64,000 nucleotides of DNA, taken from NCBI RefSeq assembly GCF_900090245.1, contig NZ_FMDN01000002.1, positions 460,295-524,294 of the forward strand. Direction: 5' to 3'. This DNA comes from Micromonospora halophytica. Its GTDB lineage: Bacteria > Actinomycetota > Actinomycetes > Mycobacteriales > Micromonosporaceae. Both the position numbers and the translations under genes were made by a program. Shown here in pieces: positions 6,890 through 14,880 of the stretch (position 1 is the stretch's first letter; every line of letters starts with the position of its first letter). Below the pieces are notes generated by a model. The model searched no databases and was not told where the DNA came from. It saw nothing but the letters and a program-made list of their open reading frames with translations.

Positions 6890-8356
6890 CTACTTGGCGT
6901 CGACGAGTCGCAACGCCAGCTCGGGGCAGACCTTGACGGCCTTCATCGCGCCCTCCTTGAGCCAGGTCGGCACGGGGGTGGCGGGGAAGGCGGGGTATCC
7001 GTTGTGGTCGAGCCGGATGAAGTCGGGCACGACGTGCGCGCAGAGTCCGTGCCCGTCGCAGCGGGACCAGTCCAGGGTCAGCTTCTGCGGGTTGGCGTCG
7101 GGCGCGCCGGGCAGACCCATCACGCCCTTGACCCGCTTGCCGCAGCCCTCACCGGTGGTGTGCAGGCGCAGGTCCTCGGCGAACACCTCCATCGCGGACA
7201 GCGCGAACCGGGACGTACCGTCGGGGTGGCTGCACGCGCCGCGACCCTTGACGTCGCCGGCGGCGGCCCGCACGACCTCCACCGGCGCGCTGCCGGAGAC
7301 CGCCAGGTCGACGGCGCGGGCCAGGTCGGGCAGGCCCCGCTTGCACGGCCCGCACTGGCCGGCGGACTCCCCGGCCAGGTAGCGGACCACCTGCGCGGCC
7401 TCGCCGAGCGGGCAGGTGTCCCTGCCGAGCGGGAGGATGATGCCGGCGCCGAGGGTGCCGCCGACCATGGTCAGGCTCTTGCGGGAGACCTCCGCCCGGT
7501 CCGCCGCCTCCGGGGTGATCCAGCAGCCGTGGTAGCCGCCCAGCAGGATGCCCGGCCCGTCCGGCACCTCGCACAGGTCGAGGATCTCGCGCAGCGGGGT
7601 GCCGGCGGCGCACTCCACGACCGCCGGGCGCTCGGCCGCGCCGGTCACGGTGAGCAGCACGGTCCCGGGCTCGTCGTCGGTGCCGAGCGCCGCGTACTCG
7701 TACGGGCCGAGCCGGGCGGCGATGGCGACCTGGGCGTACGTCTCGGCGTTGGAGAGCAGGGTCGGCAGGTTCCGGACGCCGGAGTCGCTGGAGCGCTTCT
7801 TGGTGCCGGGCGGGATGTGCGGCAGCCCGTTGATGCCGTTGACCAGCGCGCCGCCCTCACCGGAGATGAACCGGTGCGGCACGGTGACGATGCTGGTCTC
7901 GACGGGCATCCGACGCTCGGCGAGGGCCTCGGTGAGCGAGTCCCGGCCGATCAGGTCGTCGGCGACGCAGAGCACGATCTCGTCGGCGTCCAGCGCGTAC
8001 GCGGCCAGCGCCGCGCCGTCGAGGATCAGGTGCGGCGCGCGGGTGAGCAGCACCTTGTCCTTCCAGCTGGCCGGCTCGCCCTCGGAGGCGTTGACCACCA
8101 CCACGGCGGGCAGGTCCTGCCGCTCACAGGACTCCAGCACCGCCTTGATCTTGCGGAAGAACGGGAACCCCGCGCCACCCTTGCCCTTGAGCTGGATGCT
8201 CTCGGCCAGCCGGAGCAGGTTGGCCGGTTCCATCGGGCCGATCGGGCCGTGCACCATCTCGTGCGCGACCAGGTCGAGCCGGCCGAACTCGGCGAACCCG
8301 GCGGTGAGCCGGGGCTCGCCGATGCAGGCCACCGGGGGGACCTTGGTCCGGCTCAC
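6890..8356 (-). CDS. NuoF-like NADH:flavin/iron-sulfur protein with C-terminal ferredoxin
   Basis: The 488-residue protein has the NuoF layout: glycine-rich FMN/NADH site KGKGGAGFP (57-65), NASEGEPASWKDK (about 89-101), an SLBB region, and the N3-cluster ligands in GQCGPCKRGLPDL with the later Cys in GRGACSHPDG. About 110 residues are added at the end, with CDGHGLC and KVCPELAL spacing that fits a single-cluster bacterial ferredoxin (CxxHGxC type). It should take electrons from NAD(P)H through FMN and Fe-S to its own ferredoxin. The GTG start at 8356 overlaps the stop of the cytochrome-b-like gene by four bases, so the two are co-translated partners. It is not part of a complex I operon; no other nuo genes are near. 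Confidence 0.88.
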   Translation of the reverse strand: MSRTKVPPVACIGEPRLTAGFAEFGRLDLVAHEMVHGPIGPMEPANLLRLAESIQLKGKGGAGFPFFRKIKAVLESCERQDLPAVVVVNASEGEPASWKDKVLLTRAPHLILDGAALAAYALDADEIVLCVADDLIGRDSLTEALAERRMPVETSIVTVPHRFISGEGGALVNGINGLPHIPPGTKKRSSDSGVRNLPTLLSNAETYAQVAIAARLGPYEYAALGTDDEPGTVLLTVTGAAERPAVVECAAGTPLREILDLCEVPDGPGILLGGYHGCWITPEAADRAEVSRKSLTMVGGTLGAGIILPLGRDTCPLGEAAQVVRYLAGESAGQCGPCKRGLPDLARAVDLAVSGSAPVEVVRAAAGDVKGRGACSHPDGTSRFALSAMEVFAEDLRLHTTGEGCGKRVKGVMGLPGAPDANPQKLTLDWSRCDGHGLCAHVVPDFIRLDHNGYPAFPATPVPTWLKEGAMKAVKVCPELALRLVDAK

Positions 8357-10020
8357 TTGGCCTCACCCCGCAGCCCCGCCCAGTACGCCCCGTCCACCTC
8401 GGCCGCGTTGGCCCGGCGTCCCCGCCGGCCCCGGCCCTCGCCGGAGGACCGCATCTTCCGGCGGGAGGCCAGGTCGACCAGGGTGGGGGTGTCGTCGACG
8501 GGCAGGTCGTCCCCGGCGTACCGGGCCGGCGGGCGCCAGTAGTCCGGCTCCTCCGGCACGTCGTCGTCGACGCTGTGCCGGCCGGCGCCGCTGCGCGGGG
8601 TCGCGGAGATCGGCTCGGCCGAGACCGGCGAGGTGGCCTCCCAGCGGCGCGGACTGTCCCAGGGCTCCTCGGGCTCGTCGGTGCGCGAGCGGGGCGGCGC
8701 GGAGTAGCGGACGACAAGGTCGTCGTCGCGCCGCGCGCGCCGACCGGTCGACACCGGACGCACGTCCTCGTCGTCGCGCCGCGCCCGCCGGCCCGTGGAC
8801 ACCGGACGCACGTCCTCGTCGTCGCGCCGCGCCCGCCGACCCGTGGACACCGGACGCACGTCCTCCTCGTAGCGGGACCGCCGGCCGCCGGAGACGGGGG
8901 CGACGTCCTCCTCGCCCCGGCGGCGGCCGGAACGCTCCTCGTCCCGCCGACGCTCGGTGCGGTCGCCGGAGCGGCGGGCGGCCGGTTCCAGGCCGCGCTC
9001 CCGGCGCCGCGGCTCCGGCTCCTCGACCTCGCGGCGGAACCGGCCGGCGCGGACCGGCTCGCGCAGGGTGCCCGGCTCGGGCACCACCGGCACGGTGAAC
9101 CGGTCGGGGTCGCGCCGCCGGGCAGCCGCGCCCGACGGACCCCACGAGCCGGCGGCGGTGGTCTCCGCCCAGCCGCCCCGGGCACCCCGGCTCTCCTCCT
9201 CCGCCTCGCCCTTCCTGCGGCCGAGCCCGCCGAGCAGCGTGCGGGCCGTGCCGTCCTCGCTGCCCTTGCCGGTCATCGCCGCGTTCAGGGCGGCGGCCTG
9301 GTGCTGTTCCCGGCTGCGCCTGCCGAGGTACAGCGAGAACCGGACCAGCAGCGCGATCACCACGAGCAGCACGCAGGCCAGGTAGCTGAGGGTCACCCAG
9401 GACTTGGCGGCACGACCGGCGTTGAGGCCGTGGACCAGCGCGAAGGGCCAGGACACGTACGCCATCGAGTGCAGTGCGCGCCAGAACCACTTCGGCCCGG
9501 CCCCGGCGAAGCGGACCCGGACGATGCCCGTCCACAGCACGCTGACCATGAGGAACGCCGCGACGGTGCCGAGGCCGACGTAGAGGCCGGAGCCGCCGAT
9601 GAACGGCACCACGGCGTCGGTGGGGCCGGCCCGGCCGATCGAGATCTTGGTGATGATGTGGAAGCCCAGTCCGGCGACGCCGAGGATGCCGGTGGCCCGG
9701 TGCGCGGACTGCAGCAGCACCCGGTGCGGGATCTGCAGCACGAGCCGGTCGGTGGCGAGCAGTCCCATCATGACGGTGAGGCTGAGCGAGACCAGGGCCA
9801 CCACTCCGGCGAAGAACTCCGTGAAGACGAAGCCGTAGGCGTACATGGCGCCGCCGTTGCCGGACATCTCGACACCCGCCCACAGCATGCCGAGGGCGGA
9901 GGCGGCCATCAGTGCCATCGCGGACTTCGACACGGTGCGGACACCACGGCTGCTGGTGGTGGTCCGGACGGTCGCCGCCTTCTGGTTCTGCCTTGCCCGG
10001 GCCATCTGCTCCTCGATCAT
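8353..10020 (-). CDS. Cytochrome-b/ferric-reductase-like membrane protein with long charged tail
   Basis: The first 240 of 555 residues hold about six membrane helices (roughly 32-51, 61-90, 108-126, 146-169, 182-202, 208-232). Histidines sit in or by helices (SAHRATG, GLGFHIITK, ALHSMAY, ALVHGLN), as expected for two haem b groups in the ferric-reductase/YedZ fold. The remaining 315 residues are a disordered Arg/Glu/Asp-rich cytoplasmic tail with a triple 16-residue repeat. It overlaps the NuoF-like gene (GTGA), so electrons from the flavoprotein's ferredoxin probably enter this haem protein and cross the membrane. The outside acceptor is not known; the decayed thioredoxin lipoprotein downstream is a candidate lost partner. 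NADPH oxidase-type FAD domains are absent. Confidence 0.8.
   Translation of the reverse strand: MIEEQMARARQNQKAATVRTTTSSRGVRTVSKSAMALMAASALGMLWAGVEMSGNGGAMYAYGFVFTEFFAGVVALVSLSLTVMMGLLATDRLVLQIPHRVLLQSAHRATGILGVAGLGFHIITKISIGRAGPTDAVVPFIGGSGLYVGLGTVAAFLMVSVLWTGIVRVRFAGAGPKWFWRALHSMAYVSWPFALVHGLNAGRAAKSWVTLSYLACVLLVVIALLVRFSLYLGRRSREQHQAAALNAAMTGKGSEDGTARTLLGGLGRRKGEAEEESRGARGGWAETTAAGSWGPSGAAARRRDPDRFTVPVVPEPGTLREPVRAGRFRREVEEPEPRRRERGLEPAARRSGDRTERRRDEERSGRRRGEEDVAPVSGGRRSRYEEDVRPVSTGRRARRDDEDVRPVSTGRRARRDDEDVRPVSTGRRARRDDDLVVRYSAPPRSRTDEPEEPWDSPRRWEATSPVSAEPISATPRSGAGRHSVDDDVPEEPDYWRPPARYAGDDLPVDDTPTLVDLASRRKMRSSGEGRGRRGRRANAAEVDGAYWAGLRGEAK
8722..8865 (-). repeat. Three tandem 48-bp repeats inside the cytochrome-b-like gene
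   Basis: Units begin at 8722, 8770 and 8818 and differ at only a few bases. Each encodes DEDVRPVSTGRRARRD or a close variant in the tail of the membrane protein. The repeat is in frame and nearly identical at DNA level, which suggests recent expansion and likely length variation between strains. Confidence 0.85.
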
Positions 10021-10180
10021 GTCTCACGGCGACGCCGCCACCGGCCGACCTGCTCCTTCATCCAGTACGGACGTCCGGCGCGTACGGATCAGTGCGGGTG
10101 TCGAATTTCTCGCGGGATTCTTCGAACCACCGCGGCCCGGAGCGCGTGTAGCGCCCTGCGCAACGACACATGTCCATCCG

Positions 10181-10210
10181 TTGACAGTTCTTGCAACACG
10201 CTTGTAACCT
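10181..10210 (+). promoter_or_regulatory. Alpha-amylase promoter with CTTGCA-type operator
   Basis: TTGACA (10181-10186), an 18-base spacer and TAACCT (10205-10210) form a good promoter. The spacer carries TTCTTGCA (10188-10195) and a second CTTGTAA (10201-10207) as direct repeats. The 15 bases TTGACAGTTCTTGCA match 13 of 15 in the site upstream of the debranching enzyme. CTTGCAG-like repeats are known at Streptomyces amylase promoters, where a LacI-type maltose repressor (MalR/Reg1) binds. Confidence 0.65.
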
Positions 10211-10297
10211 TGCCGAAAATTTCAGCACGGCTCGCAAGAAGTCGTCAGCTGAGCCCTCCCCCGCGCTGCCACCATCCCCCGACCCCCAGGAGCACCG

Positions 10298-11743
10298 ATG
10301 CATCGTCGTCGATACCGATCGGCGCTTGTCGCCCTCGGCGCGCTCGCCAGCCTGCTCGTACCCACCGTCGTCGCGGCACCCCCGGCCGCCGCGGCGCCGT
10401 CCGGCACGAAGACCGTCATCGCCAACCTCTTCGAGTGGAACTGGCCCTCGGTGGCCAGCGAGTGCACCAACGTGCTCGGCCCGAAGGGCTACGGCTACGT
10501 CCAGGTGTCACCGCCCCAGGAGCACGTCCGGGGCAACCAGTGGTGGGTGGCGTACCAGCCGGTCAGCTACCGGATCGAGTCCCGCAAGGGCACCCGGGCG
10601 CAGTTCCAGTCCATGGTGAACACCTGCCACGCCGCAGGTGTGAAGGTCATCGTCGACACGGTGATCAACCACATGTCCGGCCAGGACGCGGGCGGCACCG
10701 GCTGGGCCGGCTCGTCGTACGGGCACTACAACTACCCGGGCATCTACCAGTCGCAGGACTTCCACTACTGCGGCACCTCCGGCAACGAGATCACCAGCTA
10801 CTACGACCGCTGGCAGGTGCAGAACTGCGAGCTGGTCAACCTCTCCGACCTCAAGACCGAGTCGGACTACGTGCGGTCGCGGATCGCGGCGTACATGAAC
10901 GACCTGCTCTCCCTCGGCGTGGACGGCTTCCGGCTGGACGCCAGCAAGCACATGCCGGCCGCCGACATCGCCGCCATCAAGGGCAAGCTCTCCCGGTCGG
11001 CGTACATCGTGCAGGAGGTCATCTACGGCGCCGGCGAGCCGATCGGCCCGGGTGAGTACACCGGCAACGGCGACGTGCACGAGTTCCGGTACGGCAAGGA
11101 CCTCGCCCGGATGTTCAACAACGAGCGCCTGGCGTACCTGAGGAACTTCGGCGAGGCGTGGGGCTACCTGCCCAACAGCAAGGCGGCCGTCTTCGTGGAC
11201 AACCACGACACCCAGCGCGACGTGGGCGGGGTGCTGACGTACAAGAACGGCCGCACCTACGCCCTGGCCAACGCCTTCATGCTGGCCTGGCCGTACGGCT
11301 CCAAGACGGTCCAGTCCAGCTACACCTTCAGCAACCGGGACGCCGGCCCGCCCTCGGACGCCAACAACAAGACCTTGAACACCACCTGCTTCTCCGGCTG
11401 GGAGTGCGAGCACCGCTGGCAGGTCATCGCCAACATGGTCGGCTTCCACAACGCCACCCAGGGCGCCGGCGTCAGCAACTGGTACGACAACGGCTACCAG
11501 CACATCGCCTTCAGCCGGACCGGCAAGGGCTACCTGAGCGTCAACGACGAGAACTTCGCGATCAACGGCCGGTCCTACTACGCCGGGCTGCCGGCGGGCC
11601 GTTACTGCGACGTCATCCACGGCACCTTCAGCAACGGCTCGTGCAGCGGACCGGTGATCACCGTGGACTCCGCCGGCTGGTTCGCCGCCAACATCCCGGC
11701 GCACGACGCGGTCGCCATCCACGTGGGCGCCAAGCTGTCCTGA
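10298..11743 (+). CDS. Secreted alpha-amylase (GH13), catalytic domain only
   Basis: The 481-residue enzyme hydrolyses internal alpha-1,4 bonds of starch outside the cell. Residues 1-35 are a signal peptide (RRR, hydrophobic core, AAPPAAAAPS). The barrel shows the GH13 signature regions: DTVINHM near 121, GFRLDASKH near 209-217 with the nucleophile Asp, IVQEVI near 238 with the acid Glu, and FVDNHDTQR near 300 with the transition-state Asp. It ends at the beta-sandwich C-domain without a starch-binding module, unlike the amylase at 26206. ATG 10298 has AGGAG at 10288-10292. Its promoter carries the shared CTTGCA operator. Confidence 0.95.
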   Translation: MHRRRYRSALVALGALASLLVPTVVAAPPAAAAPSGTKTVIANLFEWNWPSVASECTNVLGPKGYGYVQVSPPQEHVRGNQWWVAYQPVSYRIESRKGTRAQFQSMVNTCHAAGVKVIVDTVINHMSGQDAGGTGWAGSSYGHYNYPGIYQSQDFHYCGTSGNEITSYYDRWQVQNCELVNLSDLKTESDYVRSRIAAYMNDLLSLGVDGFRLDASKHMPAADIAAIKGKLSRSAYIVQEVIYGAGEPIGPGEYTGNGDVHEFRYGKDLARMFNNERLAYLRNFGEAWGYLPNSKAAVFVDNHDTQRDVGGVLTYKNGRTYALANAFMLAWPYGSKTVQSSYTFSNRDAGPPSDANNKTLNTTCFSGWECEHRWQVIANMVGFHNATQGAGVSNWYDNGYQHIAFSRTGKGYLSVNDENFAINGRSYYAGLPAGRYCDVIHGTFSNGSCSGPVITVDSAGWFAANIPAHDAVAIHVGAKLS

Positions 11744-11760
11744 CCCAGCCGGCACCCGCA

Positions 11761-11804
11761 CCAGGGGCCTCGTCCGACGGATTCTCCTCGGGCGGGGCCC
11801 CTGG
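11761..11804 (+). terminator. Terminator after alpha-amylase
   Basis: CCAGGGGCC (11761-11769) pairs perfectly with GGCCCCTGG (11796-11804), starting 17 bases after the amylase stop. The loop is long (26 bases). Confidence 0.65.
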
Positions 11805-11830
11805 CCCTTTCGGTGCTCTAGAGTAGTTTT

Positions 11831-12754
11831 GTGCTGTTTGACCGTTTGACCTCCCGCTTCGGCGTCGGCCCGCTGGCCACCGCGTTCGGCGTACCGGCGC
11901 TGCTCGCGCTCGCCCTGCTGGTCAACTCGGCGCTGCACCACGACGGCGTGTCCCCGCCGGCCGCCCTCGCCCTGCCACCGACGGCCGCACCGCCCACTGC
12001 GACCACCCCGACGACCGCACCACCGGCCGACGAGCCGGTGCCGGTGGCCGGTCCGGTGCCCGCCGGGCTCCCCGTGGTCGACTACGACCCCGCCCCCGCC
12101 GGATTCCCCGCCGACCCGCACCCGCACGACACCACGCCGCTGACCGAGGGCCTGTCACCGGCCCGGCGGATCGCCGCGTACGACGCACCGGGCGGGCGGC
12201 CGATCGCCCTGCTCGCCCCGACCATCAGCGGCGTCGAACTCACCATGCCGGTGGTCCAGCGCCGCGCCGGTTGGACGGCGGTGCTGCTCCCCTCGGCCAA
12301 CCGGCGCATCGCCTGGCTCCCCGAGGGCGGCTGGAGCACCGTGGTGTTACGCGACCAGATCGTGGTGGAACGCCGGCCGCACCGGCTGACCTGGTACCGG
12401 CACGGCGAGCCGGTGCACTCCTGGCCGGTCGCCCTCGGCAAGCCGGGGCAGCTCACGCCGCTGGGCCGTACCTTCGTCCTCGGTCGCACTCCCCCGCCCC
12501 AGGACGTCTACGGCGGGGTCGACATCTTCGCCCTCGGCGCGATCCCCGACGACCCGGAGGCGGTGCCGACCGGCCTGCGCGGCGCGCACATCGGCCTGCA
12601 CAGCTGGTACGACGACGCCACCCTCGGCCGGAACGTCACCAACGGCTGCATCCGGCTGACCCGCAGCGCCCAGCGCAAGCTCCTCGACGAGGTCCCGTCG
12701 GGCACCCCGCTGGTCGTCGTCGACCAGCTACCCACCCCGCCCGCCACTGCCTGA
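11831..12754 (+). CDS. L,D-transpeptidase (YkuD/ErfK), membrane-anchored
   Basis: The 307-residue protein has one N-terminal hydrophobic helix (about residues 14-33), a Pro/Thr/Ala-rich linker and a C-terminal YkuD domain ending in HIGLHSWYD and NVTNGCIRL; the Cys and upstream His are the catalytic pair of L,D-transpeptidases. It should form 3-3 crosslinks in peptidoglycan or attach to the wall on the outer face of the membrane. The S/T-H-G-C consensus is here T-N-G-C, a known variation. The start is a GTG at 11831 with no ribosome site; a TAGAGT box at 11819-11824 would place transcription at the start codon, so it may be leaderless. Confidence 0.88.
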   Translation: MLFDRLTSRFGVGPLATAFGVPALLALALLVNSALHHDGVSPPAALALPPTAAPPTATTPTTAPPADEPVPVAGPVPAGLPVVDYDPAPAGFPADPHPHDTTPLTEGLSPARRIAAYDAPGGRPIALLAPTISGVELTMPVVQRRAGWTAVLLPSANRRIAWLPEGGWSTVVLRDQIVVERRPHRLTWYRHGEPVHSWPVALGKPGQLTPLGRTFVLGRTPPPQDVYGGVDIFALGAIPDDPEAVPTGLRGAHIGLHSWYDDATLGRNVTNGCIRLTRSAQRKLLDEVPSGTPLVVVDQLPTPPATA

Positions 12755-12764
12755 GCACGCGCGG

Positions 12765-13019
12765 TCACCGCCAGCGGAAACGTCGGGAACAGCCGCCGTC
12801 GTGCTCGGGTCGCAGCAGGCAGCGCAGGCCCCCGGGCATCATCCGGTCGCAGAAGGCCCAGTGGCGTACGTTCTGGTCGTCCTCGGCCGAGACGGTGGTG
12901 CCGCCGGGCTCGGTCTGCGGCAGGACGTGCGTCCAGTGCGCGACCACCCGGGCCAGCCGCTGGGCGGAGAGCAGGTCGTTGGCGACCACCGGCAGGTGGA
13001 TGACCCAACGTTCGCTCAC
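12765..13019 (-). CDS. Small hypothetical protein
   Basis: An 84-residue protein, starting at the GTG (13019) that overlaps the stop of the DivIVA-like gene by four bases; a GTG three codons upstream is also possible. It contains Trp, His and four Cys/Met-rich spots (FCDRMMPGGLRCLL, HDGGCSRRFRW) but no recognised domain. The overlap suggests it is made together with the DivIVA-like protein. Convergent with the transpeptidase, with only 10 bases between stops. Function not known. Confidence 0.6.
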   Translation of the reverse strand: MSERWVIHLPVVANDLLSAQRLARVVAHWTHVLPQTEPGGTTVSAEDDQNVRHWAFCDRMMPGGLRCLLRPEHDGGCSRRFRWR

Positions 13020-13330
13020 CGGTCGCACCCCCGCTCGTTGCGGGCCCGGGCCTGCTCGGACTGCCAGCGGCGCAGCGCGTCCTTGACCCGCTCGGTCTCC
13101 CGGCGACTCTGGGCGAGCGCGTCGTAGACGACGGCCAGGTCCCCGGCCACCCGGTCGAGGAACTCCTCCACCTCACCCGGGTCGAGCCCACGCCGGCCGA
13201 GCGGGGTCGGCCGGAACCGGCGCTCGCGCACCTGCCAGGGCCGCAACGGATGGTAGGACGCCGAGCGGTAGCAGGTCGGCCCGAGGACCGACCGCTGGCG
13301 ACGCCGGGCACGCCGGAAGAACACGCGCAT
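13016..13330 (-). CDS. DivIVA-domain protein, short
   Basis: The 104-residue product has a basic start (MRVFFRRARRRQRS) and then FRPTPLGRRGLDPGEVEEFLDRVAGDLAVVY, the signature of the DivIVA N-terminal fold in actinobacteria (RPxxxGxRGYDxxEVDxFLD), followed by a short helical stretch. It is much shorter than Wag31/DivIVA (about 260-300 residues), so it is not the polar growth protein itself; it may be a membrane-curvature or cell-wall adaptor. Neighbour to an L,D-transpeptidase, which fits a wall-related role, but this is inference. Confidence 0.75.
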   Translation of the reverse strand: MRVFFRRARRRQRSVLGPTCYRSASYHPLRPWQVRERRFRPTPLGRRGLDPGEVEEFLDRVAGDLAVVYDALAQSRRETERVKDALRRWQSEQARARNERGCDR

Positions 13331-13671
13331 GACAGGACCTGCCTCTCACCGTCGAGATCGAACTGTGGAAGGGGCGGGCCCACCGACCCGCCCCCGCACC
13401 GACGGACCCACCCCGGCACCTACCACCGCAGCCTTCGATCGGCGGTACGGCAGCAGGGCACACATGGCCGCTGAGCAGTACGAACTCCACAGTGGCCGCA
13501 GAGGCAGTCAAGCACCGCATCTAGTCAAATGCAACGTCTAAGAAACGCTGACGTATATGGGGCTAGCACTCGTGATAGAACTCAGCGTGACGTGTCTATT
13601 GTTTCTGATACGACCGAGGCGTTTAATTGGACAGTCGCGTGCCCACCACGACCTGACCATCGGAGGCAGGG
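13331..13671 (+). promoter_or_regulatory. Intergenic region with promoter for the XRE regulator
   Basis: No gene is supported in these 341 bases. The right half is distinctly AT-richer than its surroundings. TTGTTT (13599-13604), a 17-base spacer and TTTAAT (13622-13627) make a plausible promoter for the XRE gene at 13672. Confidence 0.5.
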
Positions 13672-14577
13672 GTGTCACAGGCTGTAACGGGATCGACCAT
13701 GCTTCGGCGGCAACTCGGCAGGAAGCTCGAAGCGCTTCGCAAAGCAGCCGGGCTGACCATGGAGAAGGCAGCCGAGGAACTGGATCGAGCGAGGGCAACT
13801 CTGTACCGAATCGAGAGCGGTGCCGAGAACGTCCGCTTCCGGGCGGCCGACGTCAAGGAGATGCTCAAGCTCTACGGCGCCTCCGATGAGGACACCGAAT
13901 TGGTCCTCGCGATGGCGGCGGCCACCCGCGAGAACAAGAACTGGTGGCACGACTACGTCGGCTCAGGCCTGCCCCGCTGGTTTCAGCTCTACATCGGACT
14001 CGAAGCCGCCGCCTCCGACATTCGCAAGTACCAACCCGAGCTGATCCCTGGCCTCTTCCAGACCCGCGCCTACGCCGAGCAGGTCTTCAACATGCCCGGC
14101 GGTTCGATCGACGCCCAGGACAGCGACGAGCGGCAGCGAGCCGTCCAACTCCGGATTGAACGGCAAGGGCTTCTCACCCGATTCGCAGCCCCGCAACTGA
14201 GCGTAATAATGAACGAGGCGGTGTTGCGTCGGCCGGTTGGCAGCGCCACGCTCATGGCAGAGCAGTTGCACCAGATCCTGAAGGCCTCCGAACTACCCAA
14301 CGTAACCGTCCGAGTGCTGCCATTTTCTTCCGGGCTGCACGCCGGGGCGATGGCCGGAGCATTCTCGATCATGGCGTTCCCTCGGGACAGCAGCGGGAAG
14401 GAGATGGAACCGCCGGTGGCGTACCTTGAGGCCGCAACGGGGGCGATCTATCTCGACAAGCCGCACGAGATCGCCGCCTACGAGGCCATCTGGGCTGACA
14501 TGGCGGGCCGCGCTCTCAACGAGTCCCGATCGAAGAATCTGATCCAGCAAGTCGCAGAGGAGTACTCCCGTGCCTGA
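13672..14577 (+). CDS. XRE-family regulator with DUF5753 domain
   Basis: The 301-residue protein carries an N-terminal helix-turn-helix (LRRQLGRKLEALRKAAG, then MEKAAEELDRARATLYRIE, residues 10-50) and a long C-terminal DUF5753 region with YQPELIPGLFQTRAYAE and the RVLPFSSGLHAGAMAGAF block. Such proteins are abundant in Streptomyces and relatives, and usually sit beside a DUF397 protein, as in the whiJ-type developmental loci, where the small partner is thought to relieve the regulator. GTG 13672 has GGAGG at 13662-13666. The stop overlaps the first DUF397 gene by 8 bases. Codon use is less GC-biased than in neighbouring genes, which may reflect separate acquisition. Confidence 0.9.
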   Translation: MSQAVTGSTMLRRQLGRKLEALRKAAGLTMEKAAEELDRARATLYRIESGAENVRFRAADVKEMLKLYGASDEDTELVLAMAAATRENKNWWHDYVGSGLPRWFQLYIGLEAAASDIRKYQPELIPGLFQTRAYAEQVFNMPGGSIDAQDSDERQRAVQLRIERQGLLTRFAAPQLSVIMNEAVLRRPVGSATLMAEQLHQILKASELPNVTVRVLPFSSGLHAGAMAGAFSIMAFPRDSSGKEMEPPVAYLEAATGAIYLDKPHEIAAYEAIWADMAGRALNESRSKNLIQQVAEEYSRA

Positions 14578-14770
14578 CCTGACCGGTGCCGTCTGGCGCA
14601 AGTCGACCCGCAGCAACAACGGCGGCGACTGCGTCGAGGTCACCGACAACCTCCCCGGCGTCGTCGGGCTCCGCGACAGCAAGGACCCGTCCGGTCCAGT
14701 CCTCGCCTACGAGCCGAACAGTTGGGCTGCCTTCATCCGGGCCGTGAAGCACGAGACGCTGAGCTGCTGA
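14570..14770 (+). CDS. DUF397 protein, copy 1
   Basis: A 66-residue protein beginning at GTG 14570 inside the end of the XRE gene. It holds the DUF397 core: VWRKSTRSNNGGDCVEV near residues 6-22, LPGVVGLRDSKDP, and the closing W-x-x-F-I motif (SWAAFIRAVK). DUF397 proteins are partners of XRE/DUF5753 regulators. Overlap with the XRE gene points to coupled translation. It is followed directly by a strong terminator. Confidence 0.9.
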   Translation: MPDLTGAVWRKSTRSNNGGDCVEVTDNLPGVVGLRDSKDPSGPVLAYEPNSWAAFIRAVKHETLSC

Positions 14771-14776
14771 CCTGAT

Positions 14777-14818
14777 TGCCTGCGCCGCCTCCGAAATCCC
14801 GGAGAGGCGGCGCAGGCA
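14777..14818 (+). terminator. Strong hairpin between the two DUF397 genes
   Basis: A perfect 15-bp stem (14777-14791 with 14804-14818; GCCTGCGCCGCCTC and its complement) with a 12-base loop starts 7 bases after the first DUF397 stop. It probably separates the XRE-DUF397 unit from the second DUF397 gene. Confidence 0.8.
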
Positions 14819-14880
14819 TCGTCTGCGTACTGACACTGCGGTGCGCGGTCCCTCGGCGCGGGTGCCGATACCGTGCCTCC

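Noticed and set aside
8722..8865. Possible CRISPR array from three regular repeats
   Set aside because: Units are directly adjacent without spacers, in frame with a protein and with a 48-base period; no cas gene is near.
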